Shown in pieces: positions 1 through 5,522 of a DNA stretch of 5,573 bases. Each line of letters starts with the position of its first letter. Position 1 is the stretch's first letter. The notes beneath the pieces are model-generated. The model ran no database searches, was not told the origin of the DNA, and worked only from the letters and a program-made list of their open reading frames with translations. The position numbers and the translations under genes were made by a program. This DNA comes from JBAXLO01 sp037134755. GTDB lineage: Bacteria; Bacteroidota; Bacteroidia; Bacteroidales; JACABE01. Where the stretch lies: NCBI GenBank assembly GCA_037134755.1, contig JBAXLO010000268.1:1-5573 (forward strand). Reading direction: 5' to 3'.

Positions 1-532
1 TGTCAATCATGCGCATACACTGTGTGCATGAGTTATATTTGTCTTTATAAGTATCAAAGCTCTGATTGGTTAAATCTACAATCTGAAATAAAGGCAATGT
101 GCTGTCAACAGGATTAAAAACTGCCATGGCTTTATAGTTATCTTTAAGATTTGGATTGTTAACATGATTGAAGTTCTTCATGTAACCCATGTTGTACAAA
201 TGTTTATCCAGACCATACATACCTGCATTAATAGCAGCAACAAGTCCTTTCATTTCACTCCAGTCTTTAACAGTACGAAGCAGACTATCGTGTTCGGTAG
301 CTGAGATAATATCAAACTTAAAGTACTTAGGATCTATCTTTAGAATAGTTACTTTAGAATCACTAATACGGGTTATCTTAGGAGCCTTCACAACAGCAGC
401 TGACAAGCCTTTTTCTATATGCTGCCAATTGAAAGTTTTTACTACTTTATATTTCTTCTTAGCTTTCGCTGAAACAATAGTAACATTAAAGATAAGACAC
501 AATATTAAGATTCCTTTAAAGTATTTTTTCAT
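1..532 (-). CDS. Exported phosphodiester glycosidase family protein (DUF2233/NAGPA-like), N-terminal part, cut by window edge
   Basis: The start ATG is at 532-530 and the frame stays open for 177 codons to the window edge, so the C-terminus is missing. Residues 1-24 form a Sec signal peptide: MKKYFK, a hydrophobic core (GILILCLIFNVTIV) and an SAKA cleavage site. No lipobox cysteine sits at the cleavage point, so a periplasmic or exported protein is expected rather than a lipoprotein. The mature part has W36 near the start, a strand pattern with ILKIDPKYFKFDIISA (63-78), TVKDW (87-91), and the motif AAINAGMY (99-106) followed by MGYMKN (115-120). This order (basic strand, tvkdW, then a small-residue INxG turn) resembles the DUF2233/phosphodiester glycosidase fold related to the GlcNAc-1-phosphodiester uncovering enzyme. 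The assignment rests on recalled family patterns; the substrate is unknown and catalytic residues beyond the edge cannot be checked. No convincing promoter was found upstream; the inverted-repeat element begins about 20 bp before the start codon. Confidence 0.68.
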   Translation of the reverse strand, partial: MKKYFKGILILCLIFNVTIVSAKAKKKYKVVKTFNWQHIEKGLSAAVVKAPKITRISDSKVTILKIDPKYFKFDIISATEHDSLLRTVKDWSEMKGLVAAINAGMYGLDKHLYNMGYMKNFNHVNNPNLKDNYKAMAVFNPVDSTLPLFQIVDLTNQSFDTYKDKYNSCTQCMRMID

Positions 533-553
533 TAGATAGATTATTATTAAACA

Positions 554-773
554 AAACCTAACAGGTGGGGTGTTAAAAATTTGAAACCATGTAAACATAA
601 TATCCTTAATAATTAGATTAGTACATAATAATATTAATGAATGGTTTTCACCCTAAAAATATTCTTATATTTTAAGCTATAAAATCTGATTATTATACTA
701 TTTAATAAATTAAAAAATCAAAATAATGGAACGAACACGAAAATGTATTTTTTACACCCCACCTGTTAGGTTT
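554..773. mobile_element. MITE-like element: 20-bp perfect terminal inverted repeats flanked by AACA
   Basis: AAACCTAACAGGTGGGGTGT at 554-573 is the exact reverse complement of 754-773. Beyond a single mismatched base pair (574/753), the pairing continues inward for six more bases, mostly A/T. The 180-bp interior is very AT-rich and has no credible ORF. Immediately outside the two arms lies the same tetranucleotide, AACA, at 550-553 and 774-777, as a target-site duplication would look. The element fills most of the spacer between the icd stop and the start of the glycosidase gene. Inferred: a non-autonomous insertion. Alternatives are a long-range transcript hairpin or paired binding sites; a 4-bp direct repeat in AT-rich DNA can arise by chance. 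Confidence 0.5.
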
Positions 774-809
774 AACATCTATATTGTTTAGATAAAATTT
801 GTTTCTTTC

Positions 810-2003
810 TTACAGTTTAGCAATAATTGCATCAGCCATTTGAGTGGTAGAAGCAGCACCTAATTTAACTGAATCCACTGAACCACGCATCTTCTTCATA
901 TCATAACATTGAACATTGCCTTCTTCAACAACTTCAGCAATAGCTTTCTGGATTTTATTAGAGATTTCTTTTTCTCCAATATAATCAAGCATCATACATG
1001 CTGACATTATCATAGCAATAGGATTAACGATTGAAGTTTCAAAATCAGCATACTTAGGAGCAGATCCGTGAGTTGGTTCAAATACTCCAACACCATCTTC
1101 GCTGAACTGAGCACTGCATGCAAAGCCTAAACCACCAATTAAACCTGCAAAACCATCAGAAATAATATCACCAAACATATTACTTGCTACAACAACATTA
1201 TATTCTTCAGGATTCTTTGTTAACCACATCATTTGAGCATCAATATTGGTATCCCAAACTGCGATTCCAGGATAGTCTTTCTTGCCCATTTCTTGAGCAA
1301 TCTTAAGCATCATACCTGAAGTTTCGCGAACAACATTTGGCTTTTCGCAAACTGTAATGCCTTTAAATCCTTTTTCCTTAGCATATTCAAAAGCTGCTCT
1401 GATAATACGACTAGAGTATTTACGGGTTAAGATACGAGTAGAAACTGCAAGATCTTCTCTTGGACACCAGTCAAAGTTTTCTTTAAATTTCTTGTGTGTC
1501 ATCAATGCATCATAAACTTGATCAGGTGGATTAGTCCACTCAACACCACCATATAAACCTTCAGTATTCTGGCGGAAAATCATAGTGTCAACTATTGGTT
1601 CTTCAATAGTATTATTAGGACCACGACGAATAAAGTTTAAAGGATTTCCTTTAAAAGTCTTGCAAGGACGCATGCAAATGTCAAGGCCAAAGTGCTGACG
1701 CATCGCAACGATAGGACTGTAATAAACATGTCCTTTACCTCTTAATTCAGGAGCTAATTCAGCTTCTGCTTTGTCTTTAGGTTTAGATGTGATAGCACCG
1801 AACAAACCAATTTTATGTTCTTCTAATAATTTAATAGTACGTTGAGGTAGAGGATCGCCTTCTTTGCACCAATAATCCCAACCAATGTCACCATTTACGT
1901 AGTTTGCTTCAAATCCGGCAGCATCCAAAACTCTGATTGCTTCGTCGAGTACTACCTTGCCGATACCATCTCCGGGCATCGCTACTATTGTTCTTTTTGC
2001 CAT
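810..2003 (-). CDS. icd: Isocitrate dehydrogenase, isocitrate/isopropylmalate dehydrogenase family
   Basis: A 397-residue cytoplasmic enzyme expected to catalyse oxidative decarboxylation of isocitrate to 2-oxoglutarate with reduction of NAD(P). The whole family signature is visible: MPGDGIG (9-15) at the N-terminus, substrate arginines in the MRQHFGLDICMRP stretch (R102, R112), FRQNTEGLYGG (143-153) with R144 and catalytic Tyr151, catalytic Lys221 in CEKPNV, the metal-binding Asp255, Asp279 and Asp283, and the NMFGDIISDGFAGLIGG glycine-rich signature (275-291). The cofactor loop is HGSAPKY (312-318). Lys-Tyr after HGxAP is what NADP-dependent E. coli Icd has, whereas NAD enzymes and LeuB usually carry Asp-Ile, so NADP use is inferred. 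Ser96, six residues before R102, matches the isocitrate-binding serine of E. coli Icd and argues against isopropylmalate dehydrogenase. Length is normal for the family. It is transcribed alone from its own promoter (2051-2081), 115 bp after the MFS gene. No classical terminator follows the stop. Confidence 0.88.
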   Translation of the reverse strand: MAKRTIVAMPGDGIGKVVLDEAIRVLDAAGFEANYVNGDIGWDYWCKEGDPLPQRTIKLLEEHKIGLFGAITSKPKDKAEAELAPELRGKGHVYYSPIVAMRQHFGLDICMRPCKTFKGNPLNFIRRGPNNTIEEPIVDTMIFRQNTEGLYGGVEWTNPPDQVYDALMTHKKFKENFDWCPREDLAVSTRILTRKYSSRIIRAAFEYAKEKGFKGITVCEKPNVVRETSGMMLKIAQEMGKKDYPGIAVWDTNIDAQMMWLTKNPEEYNVVVASNMFGDIISDGFAGLIGGLGFACSAQFSEDGVGVFEPTHGSAPKYADFETSIVNPIAMIMSACMMLDYIGEKEISNKIQKAIAEVVEEGNVQCYDMKKMRGSVDSVKLGAASTTQMADAIIAKL

Positions 2004-2015
2004 ATCTTTAATGTT

Positions 2016-2030
2016 TTAGTTTAAAACTAA
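2016..2030 (-). promoter_or_regulatory. Short palindrome in the icd 5' leader
   Basis: TTAGTTT at 2016-2022 and AAACTAA at 2024-2030 form a perfect 7-bp inverted repeat around one central base. It lies between the predicted transcription start (about 2045) and the icd ATG (2003-2001), 12 bp before the start codon. With a one-base centre it suits a protein-binding half-site pair better than an RNA hairpin. The DNA is AT-rich, so chance is a real alternative. Confidence 0.25.
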
Positions 2031-2050
2031 TTTTGATTAATTTGAGTCGC

Positions 2051-2081
2051 CAAAATTACAATACATTCTTCAATAAACAAG
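2051..2081 (-). promoter_or_regulatory. icd promoter (Bacteroidota -33/-7 type)
   Basis: Read on the minus strand: CTTG at 2081-2078, a 19-bp spacer, then TAATTTTG at 2058-2051. This is an exact match to TAnnTTTG and a 3/4 match to the TTTG -33 element, at the usual spacing. Transcription should start near 2045, giving a leader of about 40 nt. The arrangement and much of the sequence recur in the promoter at 4803-4833. Confidence 0.75.
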
Positions 2082-2107
2082 CGTTTTATTAAAAAATATT
2101 TAAAATA

Positions 2108-2122
2108 ATTTCTCAACATTAT
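2108..2122 (-). promoter_or_regulatory. 15-bp upstream box of the icd promoter (copy 1 of 2)
   Basis: ATAATGTTGAGAAAT on the minus strand, identical to 4875-4861. It ends 26 bp upstream of the -33 element of the icd promoter and overlaps the MFS stop codon by two bases. Identical sequence, same orientation and near-identical distance to two promoters suggest a binding site for a shared activator or repressor. No regulator for it is known from this window. Confidence 0.5.
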
Positions 2123-3507
2123 TTCTTTCTGCTGAACCAATATTTCTCAATCTCTTCTAATGTTTTACCTTTAGTTTCTGGAGCAAGTTTCCATGTAATT
2201 AAAAAAGCAGGTACACACATAAGCGCAAATATCCAGAAAGTAAGTGCAGGTTTCAATACTTCGAGCATCCATGGAAAGGTTTGTCCCATTAAATAGGTTC
2301 CAACCCAGAGTGTGAGTGTGGCTATGGACATTGCTCTTCCCCTTATATAAGTAGGATAAAACTCTGATAACATTGTCCAGATTACAGGGCCAAATGAAAA
2401 AGCAAAGAATGCACAATATACTAACATAAAGATTAATAACCAAATGTTATTACTCACATTAATTGAGAAGAAAAGTCCGATAAGCATTAAGCATACTGAC
2501 ATCCCAACAATCCCAATCATTAATAAAGGCCTCCTGCCAAGCTTATCAATCTTCCATAACGCAACTATAGTGAAGATACAATTTATTAATCCGATTAAAA
2601 CTTGGCTTTTAAGAGTGTCAGCAGTACTTAAGCCTGCCTGTGCCATAATTTTTGGACCATAATATATAATTACATTAATGCCTGTAAACTGAGAAAGAAT
2701 TGCTAATGACATTCCTATAATCAGAGCAAGTCGGAGACCGGGTTGAAATAATTGTTTGAGAGATCCTGTTTCTTGCTTCAAGGTCTCGTTGATATCATCT
2801 ATCTCTTTTTTTGCCTCTTCTTTTCCCAATACTCTGGTTAATATTGCTTCTGCTTTTGTACTTTTACCTTTTGAAGTTAACCAACGAGGGCTTTCAGGGA
2901 CAAAGAATAATAATCCAAAGAATATTAATGCCGGAATAGCGCCGGCACCAAACATACTTCTCCATACCTCATCATTTATTATCCAATTTAATACACCCGT
3001 AAAATTATAATGGCTTGAAGAGATATTTAACAACCATGAATTTACAAAATAAGCACTTAATATACCTATTGTGATTGCAAATTGATAGAGTGAAACCAAA
3101 CGACCTCTGATATTGGGCGGTGAGATTTCTGAAATATATAAAGGAGCAAGCATTGAAGCAATTCCAATACCTAATCCTCCTATCATTCTGTAGGCAATTA
3201 ATTGGGTGTGATCAATTGCCAATGCACATCCTATTGCTGAGACTGTAAATAAAACACTTGATGTTAAGAGCGTAAACTTTCTGCCAAATTTATCGCTAAT
3301 CATTCCAGCTACTGACACACCTATTATACATCCAAGTAATGCTGAACCTACAAACCAACCTTCCATTATTGCATCGAGGTGATATTTAGTAGTTACAAAA
3401 TTAATTGTACCACTAATAACTGCTGTATCATATCCAAATAAAAAACCGCCAAGTGTTGTAATTGCGGTTATAAAACTTAAATAGAAAATACTTTTATTTT
3501 GTTTCAT
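2119..3507 (-). CDS. Sugar-porter family MFS transporter (XylE-like)
   Basis: A 462-residue inner-membrane protein with about 12 transmembrane helices and a central cytoplasmic loop near 205-255. Sugar-porter marks appear in order: GYDTAVISG (25-33), SDKFGRK (71-77), the YQF...GI segment with Gln142, PESPRWL (204-210), QFTGIN (273-278), DKLGRRPL (321-328) and PETKGKTLEEIE (443-454). Full-length sugar porters are 450-490 residues, so it is intact. It is expected to import a sugar or polyol by proton symport. Compared from memory with the xylose site of E. coli XylE, Gln168 (Q142), Gln289 (Q273), Asn294 (N278), Tyr298 (Y282), Trp392 (W377) and Trp416 (W401) look kept, while Gln288 becomes Ser272 and Gln415 becomes Leu400. 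The substrate may therefore not be xylose. It starts 18 bp after the URO-D stop with no promoter between, so it is the second gene of that operon. The substrate is unknown. Confidence 0.88.
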   Translation of the reverse strand: MKQNKSIFYLSFITAITTLGGFLFGYDTAVISGTINFVTTKYHLDAIMEGWFVGSALLGCIIGVSVAGMISDKFGRKFTLLTSSVLFTVSAIGCALAIDHTQLIAYRMIGGLGIGIASMLAPLYISEISPPNIRGRLVSLYQFAITIGILSAYFVNSWLLNISSSHYNFTGVLNWIINDEVWRSMFGAGAIPALIFFGLLFFVPESPRWLTSKGKSTKAEAILTRVLGKEEAKKEIDDINETLKQETGSLKQLFQPGLRLALIIGMSLAILSQFTGINVIIYYGPKIMAQAGLSTADTLKSQVLIGLINCIFTIVALWKIDKLGRRPLLMIGIVGMSVCLMLIGLFFSINVSNNIWLLIFMLVYCAFFAFSFGPVIWTMLSEFYPTYIRGRAMSIATLTLWVGTYLMGQTFPWMLEVLKPALTFWIFALMCVPAFLITWKLAPETKGKTLEEIEKYWFSRKK

Positions 3508-3525
3508 TGTTTATTAGTTTTTATA

Positions 3526-4677
3526 TTAATAAGTACATTTTCTTGCTTCATCACTAAAGGCTTTAATAAGATTAAAATCAGCATCAAAGAAATGGTCTGA
3601 AGGAGACAAAATAAAACCTCCACCCTCTCCTGTTTCTTCAAAACAACGTCGAACTTCTGCACGGGTTTCCTTTTCGGTGCATCCTGTAAAGAAATGAAAC
3701 TGATCGAAACCTCCTATCATACATACTTTAGCTCCTATTCTTCGCTTAGCTTCAGCTAATATTGTATCGCCTCCCATACCTTCGGGAGTAAAAGTTTCCA
3801 TTGCATCTACTTTCATATCAGCAATGTTTTCGAGTATCGGCATCATTCCACCACAAGTATGATAAACTACTTTCTGACCAGCTTCGTGGGCTGCAACCAC
3901 CAGAGGTTCATCATAAAAAGCAACAAAATCATCAAAGATATCAGGAGAAATAACTGTTGTGGAAGCATCACCACCACCATGGTCTATTAAATCATAATTA
4001 GCCCCTTTCATTGACCTTACATAAGGCAGTTTATGTTCCATCAGAATTCTAAGAAATGCATGTACCCAATCAGGATCTTCGAAGGTAGCCATAATAAGTT
4101 CCTGTATGCCAAATAAACAGGCAGCATCCTGCCAGCAACCCGGCTGCCCAAGTCCATCAAAGAAAAGCATACTTCCTCTTAGCATTCCTCTATTGCCAAA
4201 ATCTGCGGCAGCTTTGTTAATTGCATCAATATCACACAGTGGCGAAGTGATATATTTAGCAATAATATCAATATCATTTTTCTCTTTAATCAAGCGTTCG
4301 GATATCCATGAGGTGTGGATATTTGATTGCAAGACCATCGAAAGCGTTTTATCGGGAGTAATAATATTAAGTCTTTTAGTAGGAAAATTATATCCATCGA
4401 GCGTTATGGTTTCAAACCTCCAATTGTCCGAACAAATTCTGGCAGTTTCAAGGAAACCTAATTTACCCTGTGTAGGATCATAATACTCTCCTTTGTTGGG
4501 TTTTGTTGCCGATATCCAACAGATAGGATCAAGTTTAAATTCATCAAAGAAATCCTGAACATCCTTACCGGGCATATATTTATCCATAAACGAATCCAAT
4601 ATATGATGTGTTGTTACCGGCAATCTATCTGTTTTCTGATGATTTAAGGCTCTGTTAAAACGTTCTTTTGCATTCAT
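3526..4677 (-). CDS. Uroporphyrinogen decarboxylase (URO-D) family protein, methyltransferase-like, not HemE
   Basis: A 383-residue cytoplasmic protein of the URO-D TIM-barrel family, which holds HemE and the zinc-dependent MtaA/MtbA/CmuA methyltransferases. The N-terminus MNAKERFNRALNHQKTDRLP (1-20) is the standard family opening. Later landmarks are a glycine-rich IDHGGGDAS (231-239), YHTCGG (272-277) with the H-x-C pair of the zinc site (H273, C275), METFTPEGMGGD (293-304), and ILSPSDHFFDAD (356-367) near the C-terminus. In MtaA-type enzymes the third zinc ligand is a Cys in that last segment; here Asp361-His362 stands there. Start choice: the frame is open up to an ATG at 4816-4818, but that ATG lies inside the predicted promoter spacer and the extra 47 residues fit no family pattern, so 4677 is chosen. 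The operon partner is the MFS transporter 18 bp downstream. Methyl transfer is an inference: no corrinoid protein is nearby, and the substrate is unknown. Confidence 0.82.
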   Translation of the reverse strand: MNAKERFNRALNHQKTDRLPVTTHHILDSFMDKYMPGKDVQDFFDEFKLDPICWISATKPNKGEYYDPTQGKLGFLETARICSDNWRFETITLDGYNFPTKRLNIITPDKTLSMVLQSNIHTSWISERLIKEKNDIDIIAKYITSPLCDIDAINKAAADFGNRGMLRGSMLFFDGLGQPGCWQDAACLFGIQELIMATFEDPDWVHAFLRILMEHKLPYVRSMKGANYDLIDHGGGDASTTVISPDIFDDFVAFYDEPLVVAAHEAGQKVVYHTCGGMMPILENIADMKVDAMETFTPEGMGGDTILAEAKRRIGAKVCMIGGFDQFHFFTGCTEKETRAEVRRCFEETGEGGGFILSPSDHFFDADFNLIKAFSDEARKCTY

Positions 4678-4700
4678 GTTTTCATTATTAATAGATTTAT

Positions 4701-4729
4701 AAATCAAATGGTTTAATCCATTTTGATTT
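4701..4729 (-). promoter_or_regulatory. Inverted repeat in the URO-D operon leader (operator or RNA hairpin)
   Basis: AAATCAAATGG (4701-4711) pairs with CCATTTTGATTT (4718-4729), 11 bp with one bulged base, around TTTAAT. It lies in the roughly 120-nt leader between the predicted transcription start (about 4797) and the ATG at 4677, ending 23 bp before the start codon. It could be a repressor operator or a hairpin that affects translation. It is not followed by a T-run in the transcript, so it is not a standard terminator. Confidence 0.45.
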
Positions 4730-4802
4730 GTATCAATAGCTTTCTTAAAACAAAAATATTCATCTATAATTTTAATCCTACTATTATATTTATTAGAGGG
4801 TT

Positions 4803-4833
4803 CAAATATACGATACATTCTTGAATCTGCAAT
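4803..4833 (-). promoter_or_regulatory. URO-D/MFS operon promoter (Bacteroidota -33/-7 type)
   Basis: On the minus strand: ATTG at 4833-4830, a 19-bp spacer, then TATATTTG at 4810-4803, an exact TAnnTTTG match. Transcription should begin near 4797. The spacer contains the ATG at 4818-4816, which would therefore not be transcribed; this supports the downstream start at 4677. Spacing and much of the sequence match the icd promoter, including AAGAATGTAT in the spacer. Confidence 0.75.
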
Positions 4834-4860
4834 TGTTTTATTTTATTATTTAATAAATAT

Positions 4861-4875
4861 ATTTCTCAACATTAT
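4861..4875 (-). promoter_or_regulatory. 15-bp upstream box of the URO-D promoter (copy 2 of 2)
   Basis: ATAATGTTGAGAAAT on the minus strand, identical to 2122-2108 and placed 27 bp upstream of the -33 element (26 bp in the icd copy). It lies between two divergent genes, so it could also influence the ferredoxin/CDGSH gene that starts at 4925. Confidence 0.5.
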
Positions 4876-4924
4876 ATATTAATTAATGTTAGTATCTTTA
4901 CAACGAAATTTAATCATAAAGAAA

Positions 4925-5359
4925 ATGGAAAAGATTACTAAGAAATATACTAATGGTGAGGTAACTATAATATGGAAACCTGATTTATGTATTCATGCAG
5001 CAATATGCTTTCGACAATTACCTGATGTCTTTAAACCCGGCGAACGTCCTTGGATAGACCCTAATGCTGCCACAACTGAAGAATTAATTAATACAATAAA
5101 GAAATGTCCAACTAAAGCTCTTCAATATGAAATGAATGAGAAATTAGATGGCAAATCAGCTGATAATGAATCACCTATTATTATTACAGTTATGAATGAT
5201 GGTCCTTTTATTATTGAAGGTGCATATAAAATTCAAGACGAAAAAGGAAATGAAATTATCCTTAAGGATAACAATTCATTATGTAGATGTGGAGCTTCTA
5301 AAACGCAGCCGTTTTGTGATGGAGCACATGAGGATATTAAGTTTAAAGACAACTCATAA
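4925..5359 (+). CDS. Fused divergent 4Fe-4S ferredoxin (Fer4_19) and CDGSH iron-sulfur protein
   Basis: A 144-residue soluble iron-sulfur protein. Residues 1-70 match the divergent mono-cluster ferredoxin domain (as in E. coli YjdI): C22 and C28 in CIHAAIC, PDVF (33-36), PWID (42-45) and CPTKAL (61-66). Residues 85-144 end in a CDGSH motif, C120-R-C122-G with S125, then P129-F-C131-D-G-A-H135, which are the three Cys and one His ligands of a 2Fe-2S cluster. The role is probably electron transfer or cluster handling; the partner is unknown. Start choice: an in-frame ATG exists at 4886, but the 13 extra residues do not look like the family, and the ATG at 4925 is preceded by AAAGAAA and begins the conserved part. 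It is divergent from the URO-D operon, and a strong terminator follows. All ligands are present and the gene looks intact. Confidence 0.87.
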   Translation: MEKITKKYTNGEVTIIWKPDLCIHAAICFRQLPDVFKPGERPWIDPNAATTEELINTIKKCPTKALQYEMNEKLDGKSADNESPIIITVMNDGPFIIEGAYKIQDEKGNEIILKDNNSLCRCGASKTQPFCDGAHEDIKFKDNS

Positions 5360-5435
5360 TGATAATTGCATTGTACTAATTTAATCAATCTTATCTTAAA
5401 TACAGTAATTTATTTGACATAACAATTAGTCAGAA

Positions 5436-5471
5436 AAAAAACCTTCATCATTGAGTTGATGAAGGTTTTTT
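5436..5471. terminator. Bidirectional intrinsic terminator
   Basis: AAAAAACCTTCATCA (5436-5450) and TGATGAAGGTTTTTT (5457-5471) pair perfectly over 15 bp around a TTGAGT loop. A T-run closes the stem on the plus strand, and the A-run on the left (5434-5441) gives a T-run on the minus strand. It sits between the plus-strand CDGSH gene and a minus-strand gene end, so it probably terminates both convergent transcripts. Confidence 0.9.
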
Positions 5472-5477
5472 ATGTGA

Positions 5478-5507
5478 CCTCTCCCCAACCCTTTCCAAAG
5501 GAGAGGG
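5478..5507. repeat. REP-like hairpin of the CTCTCC / GGAGAGG type
   Basis: CCTCTCC (5478-5484) pairs with GGAGAGG (5500-5506). Alternatively CCCTTTCC (5489-5496) pairs with GGAGAGGG (5500-5507) around AAA, with one T-G pair. The element is GC-rich and stands out from its AT-rich surroundings. It resembles short dispersed hairpins recalled from many Bacteroidota intergenic regions. Only one copy lies in this window, so dispersal cannot be shown here. Confidence 0.6.
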
Positions 5508-5522
5508 AGTAAGAAGGAGTCT

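Noticed and set aside
189..539. Plus-strand open frame of 116 codons
   Set aside because: It lies opposite the glycosidase gene, which has a signal peptide and family motifs; this frame has neither.
592..599. TATGTTTA on the minus strand as a -7 element for the glycosidase gene
   Set aside because: It matches TAnnTTTG at 7 of 8 positions, but no TTG lies 18-20 bp upstream.
582..650. TGAAACCAT / ATGGTTTTCA inverted pair inside the MITE-like element
   Set aside because: Nine bases with a bulge and a 50-bp loop in AT-rich DNA are not strong enough to call.
784..795. 12-bp direct repeat TTGTTTAGATAA, also at 5530-5541
   Set aside because: One copy is in coding sequence, the repeat is AT-rich, and it has no shared context; chance is likely.
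2082..2118. Terminator after the MFS gene
   Set aside because: Only A/T tracts with no GC-containing stem, so read-through into icd cannot be excluded or shown.
4106..4483. Plus-strand open frame of 125 codons
   Set aside because: It is an antisense shadow of the URO-D gene with no recognisable domain.
4836..4865. Plus-strand promoter for the ferredoxin-CDGSH gene (TATATTTC at 4858-4865, or TATCTTTA at 4893-4900)
   Set aside because: Neither candidate has a good -33 element at the right spacing, so no promoter is called.
2108..4875. The 15-bp direct repeats as attachment sites of a mobile URO-D/MFS cassette
   Set aside because: Similarity extends through both promoters at fixed spacing, which a promoter box explains better, and no integrase is present.
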